From: Adineta ricciae
Lineage: Eukaryota; Rotifera; Eurotatoria; Adinetida; Adinetidae
DNA length: 64,000 bases
Assembly (NCBI GenBank): GCA_905250025.1
Contig: CAJNOJ010000370.1
Coordinates: 26,903 to 90,902 of the forward strand
Direction of reading: 5' to 3'
Below the pieces are notes generated by a model. It did no database searches and was not told the DNA's origin. It saw only the letters and a program-made list of their open reading frames with translations. Every line of letters starts with the position of its first letter. Position 1 is the first letter of the stretch. Positions 43,112 through 53,754 of this stretch are shown in pieces. The position numbers and the translations under genes are program-made.

Positions 43112-45175
43112 TTGAAAATGAATATCATAATACCTATGGGTGGAATTGGAAATCGTTTCAGTAAAGAAAACTATCGTTTTCCTAAACCATTGATAAATAT
43201 CGTTGGTCGTCCAATGTTATTTTGGTTATTTGATCATTTGGAAACTGAAGATGATGATATTATTTATTTAGGATTATTAGAAAATCTTGATAAACAATTT
43301 AATTTAAGTCAAAGATTGAAAATTGAATATCCAGAGAAGAAATTTGAAAAGATTCTATTAGATTTTGAAACTCGTGGAGCAGTGGAAACTTTATTTATTG
43401 TTTTACAATCAATGAATCCAGATCGATTAAAATACAAAACAATTTCATTGGATTGTGATACAATTTATTTCGAATCGATTTTAAAGAAATTTCGTGCAGT
43501 TTCAAATGAAACCAATGTTTCCTTTTACTTCGAAGATCATCAAGGTAAACCAATTTATTCGTATTTAAACATTGATGAAAATCTGAAAATTATTGATGTA
43601 CGAGAAAAAATAATGATTTCGAATCACGCCAATACAGGTGCATATGGATTTCGTTCTGGTCAAATTCTCAAAGATTATGCAATTCAATTATTAGATGAAG
43701 CTGTTGGATATTCAGGAGAATATTATACAACTAATTTAATGAAATTGATGTTACAGAATAATGAAGATTTTCGAGGAATTGAAATCCAAAAAGAGAATTT
43801 TATTTGTGTTGGAACACCTGATCAATTAAATGAATTTTTAAAATTAATTAAAACAAAACGATCTGATCAATTTCAAATTCGTCAAATGAGATTTTGTTTC
43901 GATTTAGACAATACTTTAGTTTCTTATCCAACTATTTATGGTGATTATAATTCTGTTGAACCAATTTATGAAAATATTCAATTAGTTAAAGAATTATATG
44001 AAGCTGGTCATCATATCATCATTCAAACAGCAAGAAGAATGAAAACACATCAGGGAAATCTTGGCGCTGTTATTGCTGATATTGGTCATGTCACATTGAA
44101 TACTTTACAAAAATTTCAAATTCCTTATCATGAATTGTTTTTTGGGAAACCTTATGCTGATATTTACATTGATGATTCGGCTATTCATGCGTTAATTGAT
44201 ACGAGAAAAGAAATTGGTTGGTTAATTAAACAATTCGATGAACAAAATTTGAATGAAAATAAGAAAAGAGTAAAAGGTTTTATTTCATCACGTGATTTTC
44301 ATACAATTGAACAATTGGATAATTTAATTATAAAAAGTTCAACATGTTCACATTTACAAGGTGAAATTTATTTTTATCAAAATCTTCCTAAAGATATTGA
44401 AGATTTATTTCCCAAATTTTATCGAATTGAAACCAATGAACAAGCGGGAATAACTTCATTAGTTATTGAGAAAATTTCCGGAATAACTTATTCACATTTA
44501 TTTACAAATTTATGTTTAACTCAAGGAAGATTTCTCAAATTATTGAATTCATTGAAACGAATTCATTTTTCAATTAAAACTCATTTGAAATCGAATATTT
44601 ATGCAAATTATTTCGATAAAATTCTTCTTCGTTATCAACAATACAATGAAATTTATCTCAATCTCGATCAACATTTTCAAAATAAAATTCTCAATTCAAA
44701 AGAATTTTTGCAAATTTTTACAAATTTTTTCAGTGATTATCAACAATTTCAATATGGAAAAGGCAATTCGATCATTCATGGTGATCCGGTGTTTAGTAAT
44801 ATTTTATTAAAATCCAATAATAATTTAATTTTCTTAGATATGAGAGGTTGTTTAGGCAAAGAATTAAGTTTAGAAGGAGATTTAAATTATGATTTAGCCA
44901 AAGTTTATCAATCGTTATCAGGTTATGATTTTATTTTATTAGATAAACAAGATTTATTGAAAAATCAATCAATTCAATTGTATATTGAAGATTTAAAAAA
45001 AGTTTTTCTCAATTTTCTATTAAAAGAATATTCGAATGAAAATTTCAATTTCAAACATATTCAAATAATTACATCACATTTATTTTTTACATTAATTCCT
45101 TTACATAATAATTTTCAACATCAAATTCAATTTTATCAACTGGCTTTTCAACTTTATCAACAATATCTACAATAA
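43112..45175 (+). CDS. Trifunctional sugar nucleotidyltransferase/HAD phosphatase/APH-like kinase
   Basis: Single uninterrupted exon of 687 residues. Residues 1-250 are a sugar-nucleotide pyrophosphorylase domain: IIPMGGIGNRFSKENYRFPK with G-x-G-x-R and the PKPL Lys, and LDCDT as the metal-binding Asp. Residues ~262-385 are a HAD phosphatase: FDLDNTLVSYP (DxDxT), then IQTARRM (motif II) and YIDDSA (motif IV), as in bacterial capsular-polysaccharide phosphatases. Residues ~400-687 are an APH/choline-kinase-like domain with IIHGDPVFSNIL (HGDxxxxN) and FLDMRG (metal Asp). This NTase-HAD-kinase order is a bacterial surface-polysaccharide architecture. The lack of introns in 2 kb, amid genes split every ~100-200 bp, points to horizontal transfer; codon use has become as AT-rich as the surroundings. 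Confidence 0.85.
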   Translation: MKMNIIIPMGGIGNRFSKENYRFPKPLINIVGRPMLFWLFDHLETEDDDIIYLGLLENLDKQFNLSQRLKIEYPEKKFEKILLDFETRGAVETLFIVLQSMNPDRLKYKTISLDCDTIYFESILKKFRAVSNETNVSFYFEDHQGKPIYSYLNIDENLKIIDVREKIMISNHANTGAYGFRSGQILKDYAIQLLDEAVGYSGEYYTTNLMKLMLQNNEDFRGIEIQKENFICVGTPDQLNEFLKLIKTKRSDQFQIRQMRFCFDLDNTLVSYPTIYGDYNSVEPIYENIQLVKELYEAGHHIIIQTARRMKTHQGNLGAVIADIGHVTLNTLQKFQIPYHELFFGKPYADIYIDDSAIHALIDTRKEIGWLIKQFDEQNLNENKKRVKGFISSRDFHTIEQLDNLIIKSSTCSHLQGEIYFYQNLPKDIEDLFPKFYRIETNEQAGITSLVIEKISGITYSHLFTNLCLTQGRFLKLLNSLKRIHFSIKTHLKSNIYANYFDKILLRYQQYNEIYLNLDQHFQNKILNSKEFLQIFTNFFSDYQQFQYGKGNSIIHGDPVFSNILLKSNNNLIFLDMRGCLGKELSLEGDLNYDLAKVYQSLSGYDFILLDKQDLLKNQSIQLYIEDLKKVFLNFLLKEYSNENFNFKHIQIITSHLFFTLIPLHNNFQHQIQFYQLAFQLYQQYLQ

Positions 45176-45312
45176 TTATTAACAAACTTTCTTTTTAAAC
45201 AAACATTTCTTTTATTTAGTTCGTTTTGGATGCCTTCTTCTCTCTAAAGAATAAAATAATCGATTAAAAAAAAGAAAATCAACTGTCTTTGTATTTAGAT
45301 TATTGATGAGAA

Positions 45313-46849
45313 TTAATATAATTCTGCACTGTTTAGATAGTAACCACCAATTCCACCAGTAATAAGTACTTTTCCATTATGTAAAAGAGATGCTGTGTGC
45401 CCGTAACGATTATTATTCAAAGTACCTGTAATCGTCCATGTTTCTGTTTGTGGATCATAGAATTCACCATTAATAACACCTTGTCCAGCAACAACTAAGA
45501 CTTTTCCACTAGTTAATAGCGATGCTGTGTGACCATAGCGTGGTTGATTCATATTAACAGTATTTGCCCAAGTTCCTGTTGATGAATCGTATAATTCAGT
45601 GGTAATTAATGCACCATAACCATCACTTCCGCCAGCAACTAATACTTTTCCATTGTTTAATAGAGTTGCACTATGACCGTTGCGTAGACTGTTCATATTA
45701 TTAGTCATTAGCCAAATTCCTGTCGATGGATCATATATTTCAGTACTATTGAATACAATAAAACCAGCGGCTCCTCCAGTAACCAATACTTTTCCATTAT
45801 TTAAAAGAGATGATGTGTGTCCATATCGTTTTTCATTCATAATTCCAGTACTTGTCCACATTCCTGTTGATGGATCATATATTTCAGTGGTGTTTAATGT
45901 GTCATTACCATTACTTCCCCCGCTAACTAACACTTTTCCATTATTTAATACAGATGCTTTGTGACCATAGCGTGCATATATCATATTGCCCGTCCTTGTC
46001 CAAGTTCCTGTTGATAAATCATACAGTTCTGTGGTATTTGTTGCAATAAAATTAAGCATTCCGCCAGCAACTAAAATTGTCCCATTATTCAGTTTGGATG
46101 ATGTGTGCAGAGAATGTGCATTATGCATATACATCGTAGCCGACCAATTGCCTGTTGATGGATCATATAATTCTGCACCAGATGGATCTCCACCACCATT
46201 ATTATTATATCCACCAGAAATCAGAACTTTTCCATTGTTTAATACAGATTCTGTGTGACCATAGCGTGCATATGTCATATTACCTGTCATAAACCATCCT
46301 AGAACAAATATAAATGTAATAAGTATTGACATTAACTCATAGAAAATACTAAACATGTTAAAAATGAGAAAAAAAAAACTTCTGCCAATACCTTTGATGC
46401 ACAAATTTGTCAATGATAATGGTAAACATACAGATGACGGTGAACAACATGAATTAACAATACAAACGGATGTATTTGATGTACAAGTTTGATTACATAT
46501 TTGTAAAATTGAACATTGAATTGCAGGTGCACAATAACTTTGATTATCAAATGAAAGATAATCAAAACATGGTGTACTCGGATGATAACAATTCTTTGTA
46601 TTATTCAAATTTGAATTACATTTTTGTAAAGAACAACTTGATGATTTATCTTCAGCAGTATGAGATGAATATGATAAAGTAAATCCAGTATTTAAATCAT
46701 TTGCATTACATGTATAGTCTAGTGATTGAAGTTTTTCAACTGAAAAAAATCCTTTTCGTTAAGAAAGAAAATTCCGAAGAAATCTACATACCTTTTACAT
46801 AAAGAAAAAAGACGACAAGAAAAATAAGTCTTGTGCGTTGCATTGCCAT
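45313..46849 (-). CDS. Secreted kelch-repeat protein with Cys-rich N-terminus
   Basis: Exons 46849-46792 (signal peptide MAMQRTRLIFLVVFFLYVKG), 46739-46392 and 46298-45313; both junctions are phase 1; 463 residues. Exon 2 encodes a Cys-rich domain with about 15 cysteines (CYHPSTPCFDYL, CAPAIQCSILQICNQTC, NSCCSPSSVCLPL). Exon 3 encodes about seven kelch blades (YARYGHTxSxLNNGKVLVSGG...TTEIYDPSTGxWTxTGxM) and ends at SAELY. A start at 46608 is sometimes tempting but lies inside exon 2. Fully extracellular, unlike the membrane-anchored kelch protein at 28013. The beta-propeller ligand is unknown. The Cys-rich module is not one I can name. Confidence 0.8.
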
Positions 46850-49293
46850 TTCTCAAAGAATTGAATGTTTAGTTTTCTTCCGTTTATGAGTTATAATTAT
46901 ACAGATTCAGTCTGAAATGAAAGAAAAAGAAATTTCTCTCGTTTAAAAGGATTGAGATGTTTACTTGATTTCGAATATGTGCGCATGTAGTGAATATTGT
47001 CGTGATTTTATCCCAATGAATTCCTATGAAATCATTTCTAGAGTGTTATAAACTATTATTTCACATTCTCAGTATGTGGAAGTGCGTCGGAATTGTTTTC
47101 CATATAGTGTGGAGTATCGTCTCAAAATACTTCATTGGATGTAATGATGATGTGGAAATAAATTTTAAAAAAGATGAAGAATTTTTTCTATTTCATCGAA
47201 CGATGAGGGTAAGAAAATATATTTACTATGAAATGAATGTCAAACAAGAAAAAGATTAAATATAGAAAAATTATTCTGAAAGATTGAGAGATGAATAATC
47301 AATTACTCAAGTGATAATCTACACTTTTCGATATGATGGTGTCTTTTTGTTTAGTCTATGAAGAAAAGTCACGCAAAATAGAATAACAAAGACGATTTCA
47401 GTTAAGATTTTTGCTTCATCTCTGTCTGATAGTATCGTAATTCAATTGGAAAATTCAATAAACAATGAATAGGATATATTGAATTGAATTTCGATTGATG
47501 ATATTGTCATGAAAAACAATTATATGAGAAGATACCGAATTGTTTCTCAATGATTATCTCAAAAGTCTATTTTAATGGGAAACTTATCGAAGTAAAGAAT
47601 TGAAATATTTTTCATCGTATATCTGAAGAAGATTTTCGTTTCAATAGAGAAAACCTTTAATTTAACATTTAAAATGTAATAACTACAGTTGAATTGATTC
47701 GTTTCCAAAACAATAATTTGCTTTTCAATATTTGACGAAAACGATTTAATAATAATAAAAATTTCTTTAAAGAGAATAAGAAAGAAAATATTTGATTTAA
47801 TTAAAAAATGAAAATTTACACAATAATAAAAATAACTGAAAACATTAACAAATCATAAAGCAAAATTTTCGTTGATTAATTGATTTTGAATCTTTCTTCA
47901 TTGATAAAATTATTAAAATCATATGGATTTACATTTCGAAAAAACTTGTTAGACAGTCATTTTGACGCGATCAAATTGTTTATCAACATTTATTCTTATG
48001 AAATGAAGATTTCGATATGTTAAATACTCAAATAGAATCATAATGATTGTTGAATCAAGACTTGTTAAACTTAAAAAATAAACAGTGAGATAGATCGAAT
48101 AGATTAGATTTGTAACGACATTTTTGTCTTTATTATTAGAGAAATTTCAAAAAATTAATTTCGAGGAATTTCATATGACTTGAACGATGTAATGAAATAT
48201 TTTTTGATGTTAATAGGAAAGTCCATTGAGAAAGGATGTTTGAACCGAAGAACAAATTATCAAAGCGATACAAAGAAATGCAAAATGCCAATAAATCATT
48301 TAGTAAAAAAAGAAAACATTTTCCATGTAATTTTTTTGGATGAATACACTTTTATTTTTCGTTATCCATGCAGTTATTCACTTTGCGTGACATATAAATG
48401 ACTCTTACACACTGTAGATTGACATTTGGCCTAGAAAGGAAAGGAAAGGAAAACGAGTGGAAACAGTAGTTCAAAATTCGCTACTTACGTAAACATTTTT
48501 GGTGACTAAAAGTGCGTTCACATTAAATTAATAAGATTTAGGAAATTTTATTTCAAGAACAAATATGTTAACTGATTATTGAGAATATCTTTCAATACGC
48601 GTAAATAATGATTTTCATCTGATTATTCTATTGTTGAACATCTGTACATAAAGAAAACTGTCTGAATGTATTTAAAAAGACAGAAAATCAGAAGGTTTGA
48701 AAAGGAAGTCAATCTGAGCTACTAAAAATAAACGCGATCCTTTTTAACAGGCATATCCAGATGTGATTTTGCAAATCAGATGCGTCTATGGTGTTTACAT
48801 GGGATTTCAATGTCAAATCTTAATAACCTTATTGATACTTTTATGTTTGAAATTTGTTTTTTCGATTGATTCTCTTTAATTGAATTGCTTAGCGCTATGA
48901 TACAACAGCTACAAGTCTTTATTCTACATCATTTCTTCTTTCATTTCATGATCAAATCTTTGGAAATGATTGACATCGTCAATGTACTTTAGACGATTCA
49001 AAAGAAATAACTTACCTTGAGGGTATAATGGGTGTGAGGGTATAAGTATAAGTGAAACTAAATCTATTTCTGTTCCTATGTAGATAGAGATGTACGGTGC
49101 TAGGAATTAGTCACTTATATTATAATTCAAATTAAGTAGCTACTCAAAGATTGTATATGTGCGACATCATTAGTACAATGTATATTTTTATCTTACATTG
49201 ATAATAATTATTATTTCATTGGATATTTTCGTTGTCATGATCATCAGTTAGTTTTGAATAACATTTCATTGTATATTTCTGAGAGAAAAGAGA
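46850..49293. other. Long AT-rich intergenic stretch
   Basis: About 2.4 kb with no supported gene. Short open frames at 47026-47259 and 48180-48401 lack domains or splice signals. A small GGAAA-repeat run (aaaggaaaggaaagg) sits near 48435. Confidence 0.4.
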
Positions 49294-49577
49294 ATGAAAC
49301 ATATTGGAATTGTTGATATTACAACAGCTGGAGCATGTTTATGTGCAAATGAAATTGTTGCACAAGCAGCAAAAATTACTTTATCAAAAAAACATCCGGA
49401 ATTTACAATGCATGCATTTTCATACGATCAATATTATGATTTGATTCATCGAAAAGATTGGATTAATTTAGCCAAAAAAATATGCGAATCAATTGAATTA
49501 CTTTCGAAAGTTGGTGCTGATTTTATTATTATTCCATCAAATACACCTCATTATGCAATAGAACCCAAGCAGTCAAG
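49294..49577 (+). CDS. Aspartate/glutamate racemase-like, N-terminal part
   Basis: Begins MKHIGIVDITTAGACLCANE and includes FTMHAFSYDQYYDLIHRKDW, then GADFIIIPSNTPHYAIE, the fold and motif order of the Asp/Glu racemase superfamily. The position of the first catalytic Cys in the NTxH motif holds Ser (PSNTPH), so PLP-independent racemisation by the usual two-Cys mechanism is doubtful, unless this is one of the subfamilies with a different residue. After AIE the DNA becomes CCCAAGCAGTCAAG, the terminal repeat of the transposon at 51199, and then an N. The C-terminal half with the second Cys is missing. The gene is probably disrupted by the transposon. Confidence 0.7.
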
Positions 49578-49578
49578 N
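49578..49578. other. Assembly junction within transposon end
   Basis: A single N after cccaagcagtcaag; a third copy of the 40.3-41.8 kb block begins directly after it. Confidence 0.85.
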
Positions 49579-49850
49579 CTCGTTGCTTGCACAGACCGGG
49601 AAGCGATTCAAGTCATAACGAGTACTATCGTTGTGTTGGACTCCTGAATACCGGTGGACAAATAGTCATTAGTGCTACTATAGATGATCATCGTGGAAAA
49701 TATATGCAATCCAGTCCATACTTTGAGTTTACCTATGGTCAAAAAATTGATAGCAACAAACAGATTGTTTTTACTTTGGCAGATGGAACCACTCATAAAG
49801 TTTACTTGCGTGATTGTGAAAATCAGTATAACCAGCAACTTTGGCGTTAA
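49579..49850 (+). pseudogene. 3' fragment of double-psi-barrel gene (copy C)
   Basis: Encodes the C-terminal ~85 residues (from HRPGSDSSHNEYYRC to NQQLWR) with a few changes from copy B (for example CIG/CVG, DGN/DSN). Truncated at the N; the break is assembly-made, so this may be the allelic 3' end of copy A (34745-35238), which breaks in the same region. Confidence 0.7.
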
Positions 49851-50577
49851 TTGTAACCGAGAAATCTTTTTCTTTTCTACAATAATCTGATGGTAGATTT
49901 TTCATGGAAAAATGTAAACATGCACTCGAAAATATCATTTCGAACATTACCCTCATTCGTACTCATTGTCTTGCACAAACAAAATTACAATCGGGTCAGA
50001 GAAGTGATCGTCAGAGTGTTGATAACTTATTTGACAGAGTATCATGAAACTTATGTAATGTGTACTCAAATCGATCCCCCTCCGCTACCCCCACACGTTC
50101 AAAGATACCTATGTTGCATTAAAAAGAAATTTGACGGCATGACGTTGACAACAAAAATGAAAATAATCAATAGAATAAGACCTCGATTATTATTACATAA
50201 ATACCACGATTTAGCATATAGTTGCTTCGCAGGTACAAAGGATGTCAAATATTTTCACAAACACTTGAGTCTGGCAATCAACATATTCTCCTTTCAATGG
50301 AAAATATTGCTTAAACTTATCTGAACGTCAGTTATTCTCTCTACGTTTAATTTAATCTTCTAAATATGTAACATATTTCTATCGTATGATTCTCTTTTCA
50401 TTCAGACAATTAGTGTTAACAAGACATGCAGCTTCGCCTACTACCTGCATACTAATGAAGAGAATGGCATCTTTTCTTCATACTTAGACTATTTCAGAAT
50501 ATTCAAAAGATTGTTTTTATATTTAACTGACAGCATCAGAAAAAGCATGACTTATATTTGTCTAATAAATCTGAAAT

Positions 50578-51039
50578 TTATTTATTTTTACTTCGTTTAA
50601 TTTTAACAATGCGATATGTAATAAGACCATCCCGAATTCTTTCGTTAAATAATGGAAGACCTTTTCCAGCTTTGCAACCTAATCCGACAGATAAAGCACC
50701 ATCTTCAATCTTCATTTGTTTTTCTTTCAATAATTCCATTAAATCAATAGGTACAGTAAATTCTACAATTGTCGTTGGATTGGAATTTGTCCATTTATTT
50801 CCATTCAAATATTTATTTGCGTATATTCGTCCATTTTCGCCTTCGATAATTGCTTGATATGGTTGACTTGCTGGAAGTTGATTATTTTCTAGTAAATAAA
50901 GAATTTCATTGTCACCCATTGGTCTGTATCCATTGATTTTTCCATCAGGTGGAATTGATGAATATGCTTCTAGCCAAATTGATGATGAACCCTCATGTGT
51001 AATATTCAATAATTGTCCATTTTGATACAGCTCTAATTC
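50578..51039 (-). CDS. Unrecognised protein (copy C), N-terminus cut by N
   Basis: Matches the 179-residue gene at 41324-41863 over its last ~153 residues, with VYRP changed to GYRP and STPPD to SIPPD. The reading frame is intact up to the N at 51040. No function assigned. Confidence 0.6.
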   Translation of the reverse strand, partial: ELELYQNGQLLNITHEGSSSIWLEAYSSIPPDGKINGYRPMGDNEILYLLENNQLPASQPYQAIIEGENGRIYANKYLNGNKWTNSNPTTIVEFTVPIDLMELLKEKQMKIEDGALSVGLGCKAGKGLPLFNERIRDGLITYRIVKIKRSKNK

Positions 51040-51040
51040 N
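51040..51040. other. Assembly junction right of copy C
   Basis: The following 172 bp (51041-51212) repeat 49408-49577, showing that the two contigs overlap across the inserted copy C. Confidence 0.88.
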
Positions 51041-51198
51041 CAATGCATGCATTTTCATACGATCAATATTATGATTTGATTCATCGAAAAGATTGGATTA
51101 ATTTAGCCAAAAAAATATGCGAATCAATTGAATTACTTTCGAAAGTTGGTGCTGATTTTATTATTATTCCATCAAATACACCTCATTATGCAATAGAA
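51041..51198 (+). pseudogene. Racemase-like fragment, second copy of the overlap
   Basis: Repeats residues MHAFSYDQYYDLIHRKDW to NTPHYAIE of the gene at 49294, then runs straight into the left terminal repeat of the transposon at 51199. It adds an 83-codon frame that ends in transposon sequence (after PKQSRFWENACKRQ). Not a separate gene; it shows that the transposon insertion ends the racemase frame. Confidence 0.7.
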
Positions 51199-51236
51199 CC
51201 CAAGCAGTCAAGATTCTGGGAAAACGCGTGTAAACG
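51199..51236. repeat. Left terminal inverted repeat of the transposon
   Basis: CCCAAGCAGTCAAG, then ATTCTGG, then GAAAACGCGTGTAAACG. Pairs with 61420-61457 with four mismatches. The preceding bases belong to the racemase-like gene. Confidence 0.88.
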
Positions 51237-53754
51237 ACAAACACTTCTCGACCGTGTGCACGTACCAGTCGGGGTTCCCGATGATTACCGTTAAACATGT
51301 AAAAATGAAACGCCCAGACACGCTCAAACCTGATATTCGCATATGTTCCACGTGAGTAAATCTGTGGAATTCTTTGACGTGTACATCCGAAAAACTCAAC
51401 GCGTTTAATTGACATTAATTAAAGCACGTTTCTAGCCCTTCATCGGGAACCCCAATCATCAGCCAATCACGAATAAAAAAAACAAACATGAAAACGCAAC
51501 ACTTCAGTGCAACCAGAAATTTTCTTAGTATGCACGACTCAAAAACTGAAATCTGTTTTTATCACTAGTTTTTCAGCGTTTTTCGACAACAGTTTGGAAC
51601 CCCGATTATATAGTGAAAACGCCCGTAATAAATGGAACTGAAAATAGTTTACTTTAGCTGCCAAGTAGAACATGACGGTTTAAACGCTAGAAGCGTACAG
51701 CCATTTCAGCGATAATCGTTTTTGCCACTTATTTCTCCCATTATTAAGCAGAATCAATATCTACCAAAAGTAACCAACGTGATCACACGTGAAAATTATC
51801 AGCTCTACTATTTTCCTTCCGCTTAAAACGCAAGAAGAGTAGTAGTTTTTAAGAAATGGCCTTCCCAGTAAACAGCGACATCTTCACCAAACATATTGTA
51901 GCACAATCATACTTTGAATAAACCCTTTTACTCACGATCAGACAACTTTCCAGCAAAGAAAGTTCATATAAACACGTCTAAAACTCACTTGCTTGTCTCG
52001 TCACTTACTAAAATAGCTTCCATTTTGCTATTAGAGAGGTGATCAACCCACAGCAGCTAGAATTCGACTGCCTCGCCCATCACATGCCCTTCCATAACTC
52101 AGCTGAGTCACAAAGCAAACTATAGCACTGTGCAAAAAATGAGCAGCCTACACCTTCTATACACTAATAACAAAACGTGAACGAAAGGAGAACCACGCTA
52201 AACAACTAAAACGAATTTCACATGCAATCTAATAACAGACCTGTGAAGGAAATCAGAGCCATGCTAAACTAATAGAACGAACCTCACATGCAATCTAATA
52301 ACAAAACGTGAACGAAAGGAGAACCATGCTAAACCACTAAAACGAATTTCACATGCAATCTAATAACAGAGCAGTTAAGAAAAGCAGAGCCATGGTAAAC
52401 AACGAAAATGAATTTCACATGCAATCTAATAACAGACCTGTGAAGGAAATCAGAGCCATGCTAAACTAATAGAACGAACTTCACATGCAATCTAAAAAGA
52501 AACGAAATGAATGAGAGTAATGTTTTGCTGAGCAACTAAAACGAACTATCGAAGGAAAAATAATGTGCACCTTGACAATAGATTGTTGTAAGAAGGACTA
52601 CATGGAATCAAGTTTGTTAGACACCACCGGGCTGAGAATATGATGAAAAAGGCTGTTGAAATTAAGGGAGACAGGCGAAAACCTATATAGTCGAAAGAAG
52701 ACTCCTTGTAGTGTAGAGTGGAAATTTGCTTTAAGGAAATGGATGTGAGAGAGTAGATAGGGAGCTGTGGGCGTTGAATTCATTATTGACTGAGGAAAAG
52801 CGAGTTCCGAAAAGATATGTCTATGTGCCGCACGTATTGCTGATTTTAAAGGTCACTGTAATGCGACAGATGTTTTATTACTTTGTCAGCGGTTGAGTAT
52901 GGAAGTTTGTTGAGTGATAGGGATAGGTTTACATGCTCAATGGAAATGAAGTATCAGGCACTGATATAAATTTGTAACTTATACCTATGGATTATCATTT
53001 GAATAGAAAATAAACGAGTAGCATAAAATCAAACAAAGAACTTAGCATATGTAATTTTCCTAAAGAACTGACCATCGGGTCATGGAATATATTCTGAATA
53101 CGATAGTGGAAGAAATGCGCCGTATAAAAATGTGGGAATAGGGTGATGTCGCGAGTGTATGGAGCTAGTTATGTCGTGGAATGTTTTGCTCATAGACTTA
53201 AATGGCTGATCAATCGATTTTTGTAATATTAATTTTGAGGTGATTTTGAGAAAAAATCACAAAAAATCTTCAAGCTTGCTATTTCAGGGAATGGTATCGC
53301 TTCTTATTAGCTCGCTGGGAAAGCGACTCAGATAGTTGTAGAAGGAATGATATAATACAGTAACGCGATGATCAGTTTGATTGGCGTTCTATCAGTTAAC
53401 GATGAGATGAAGATTCTTTAGGCTTAATTGCCTATATAGAAGAATCGTTGTATAGAGACTTGGGTGTATATAGACGGACTATTACACAGGACCTGGTATT
53501 GATGTAGACGGGTTATCTCATAGAACCTTACGCTTGTATAGGCAAAATGATGTGCGAAGCATTGCATACATTTGTTTTCTTTGTTGAACTAGACCGAATA
53601 CTGGTATATAAGGGTGAGTTGATACACTAGAAATCTATTTATTATCTTTGCTTCTGAACGTGCATTTGTTTTTCTCTTCAGATACTTCTACACGGTCGAC
53701 CGGCGTATCCGTTACACGCGACAAATTCAAACACTTTGCTTATATTCTTTAACG
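51237..53754. other. Transposon left subterminal region
   Basis: 2.5 kb without a gene. Holds degenerate GTAAACG/CACGTG-like words near the end, the 66-bp tandem repeat at 52164-52540 and an AT-rich promoter-side segment before the accessory gene. Confidence 0.5.
52164..52540. repeat. ~66-bp tandem repeat inside transposon
   Basis: The phrase tcacatgcaatctaa starts at 52218, 52284, 52349, 52415 and 52481, a period of 65-66 bp. The rest of the unit alternates between two variants (gacctgtgaaggaaatcagagcc and cgtgaacgaaaggagaacc), suggesting an original two-unit higher-order repeat. Confidence 0.8.

Larger units (their letters stand above)
49579..51039. repeat. Third, partial copy of block (copy C), bounded by Ns
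   Basis: Matches 40342-41794: the 3' end of the double-psi-barrel gene, the spacer and most of the unrecognised minus gene. Bounded on both sides by N (49578, 51040). Sequence 49408-49577 on its left is repeated without a visible change at 51041-51212 on its right, so this contig seems to have been inserted between two overlapping ends of one locus. Confidence 0.88.

Noticed and set aside
45680-46258. Plus-strand frames over the kelch gene
   Set aside because: Antisense shadows of the repeated kelch blades; no independent signal.
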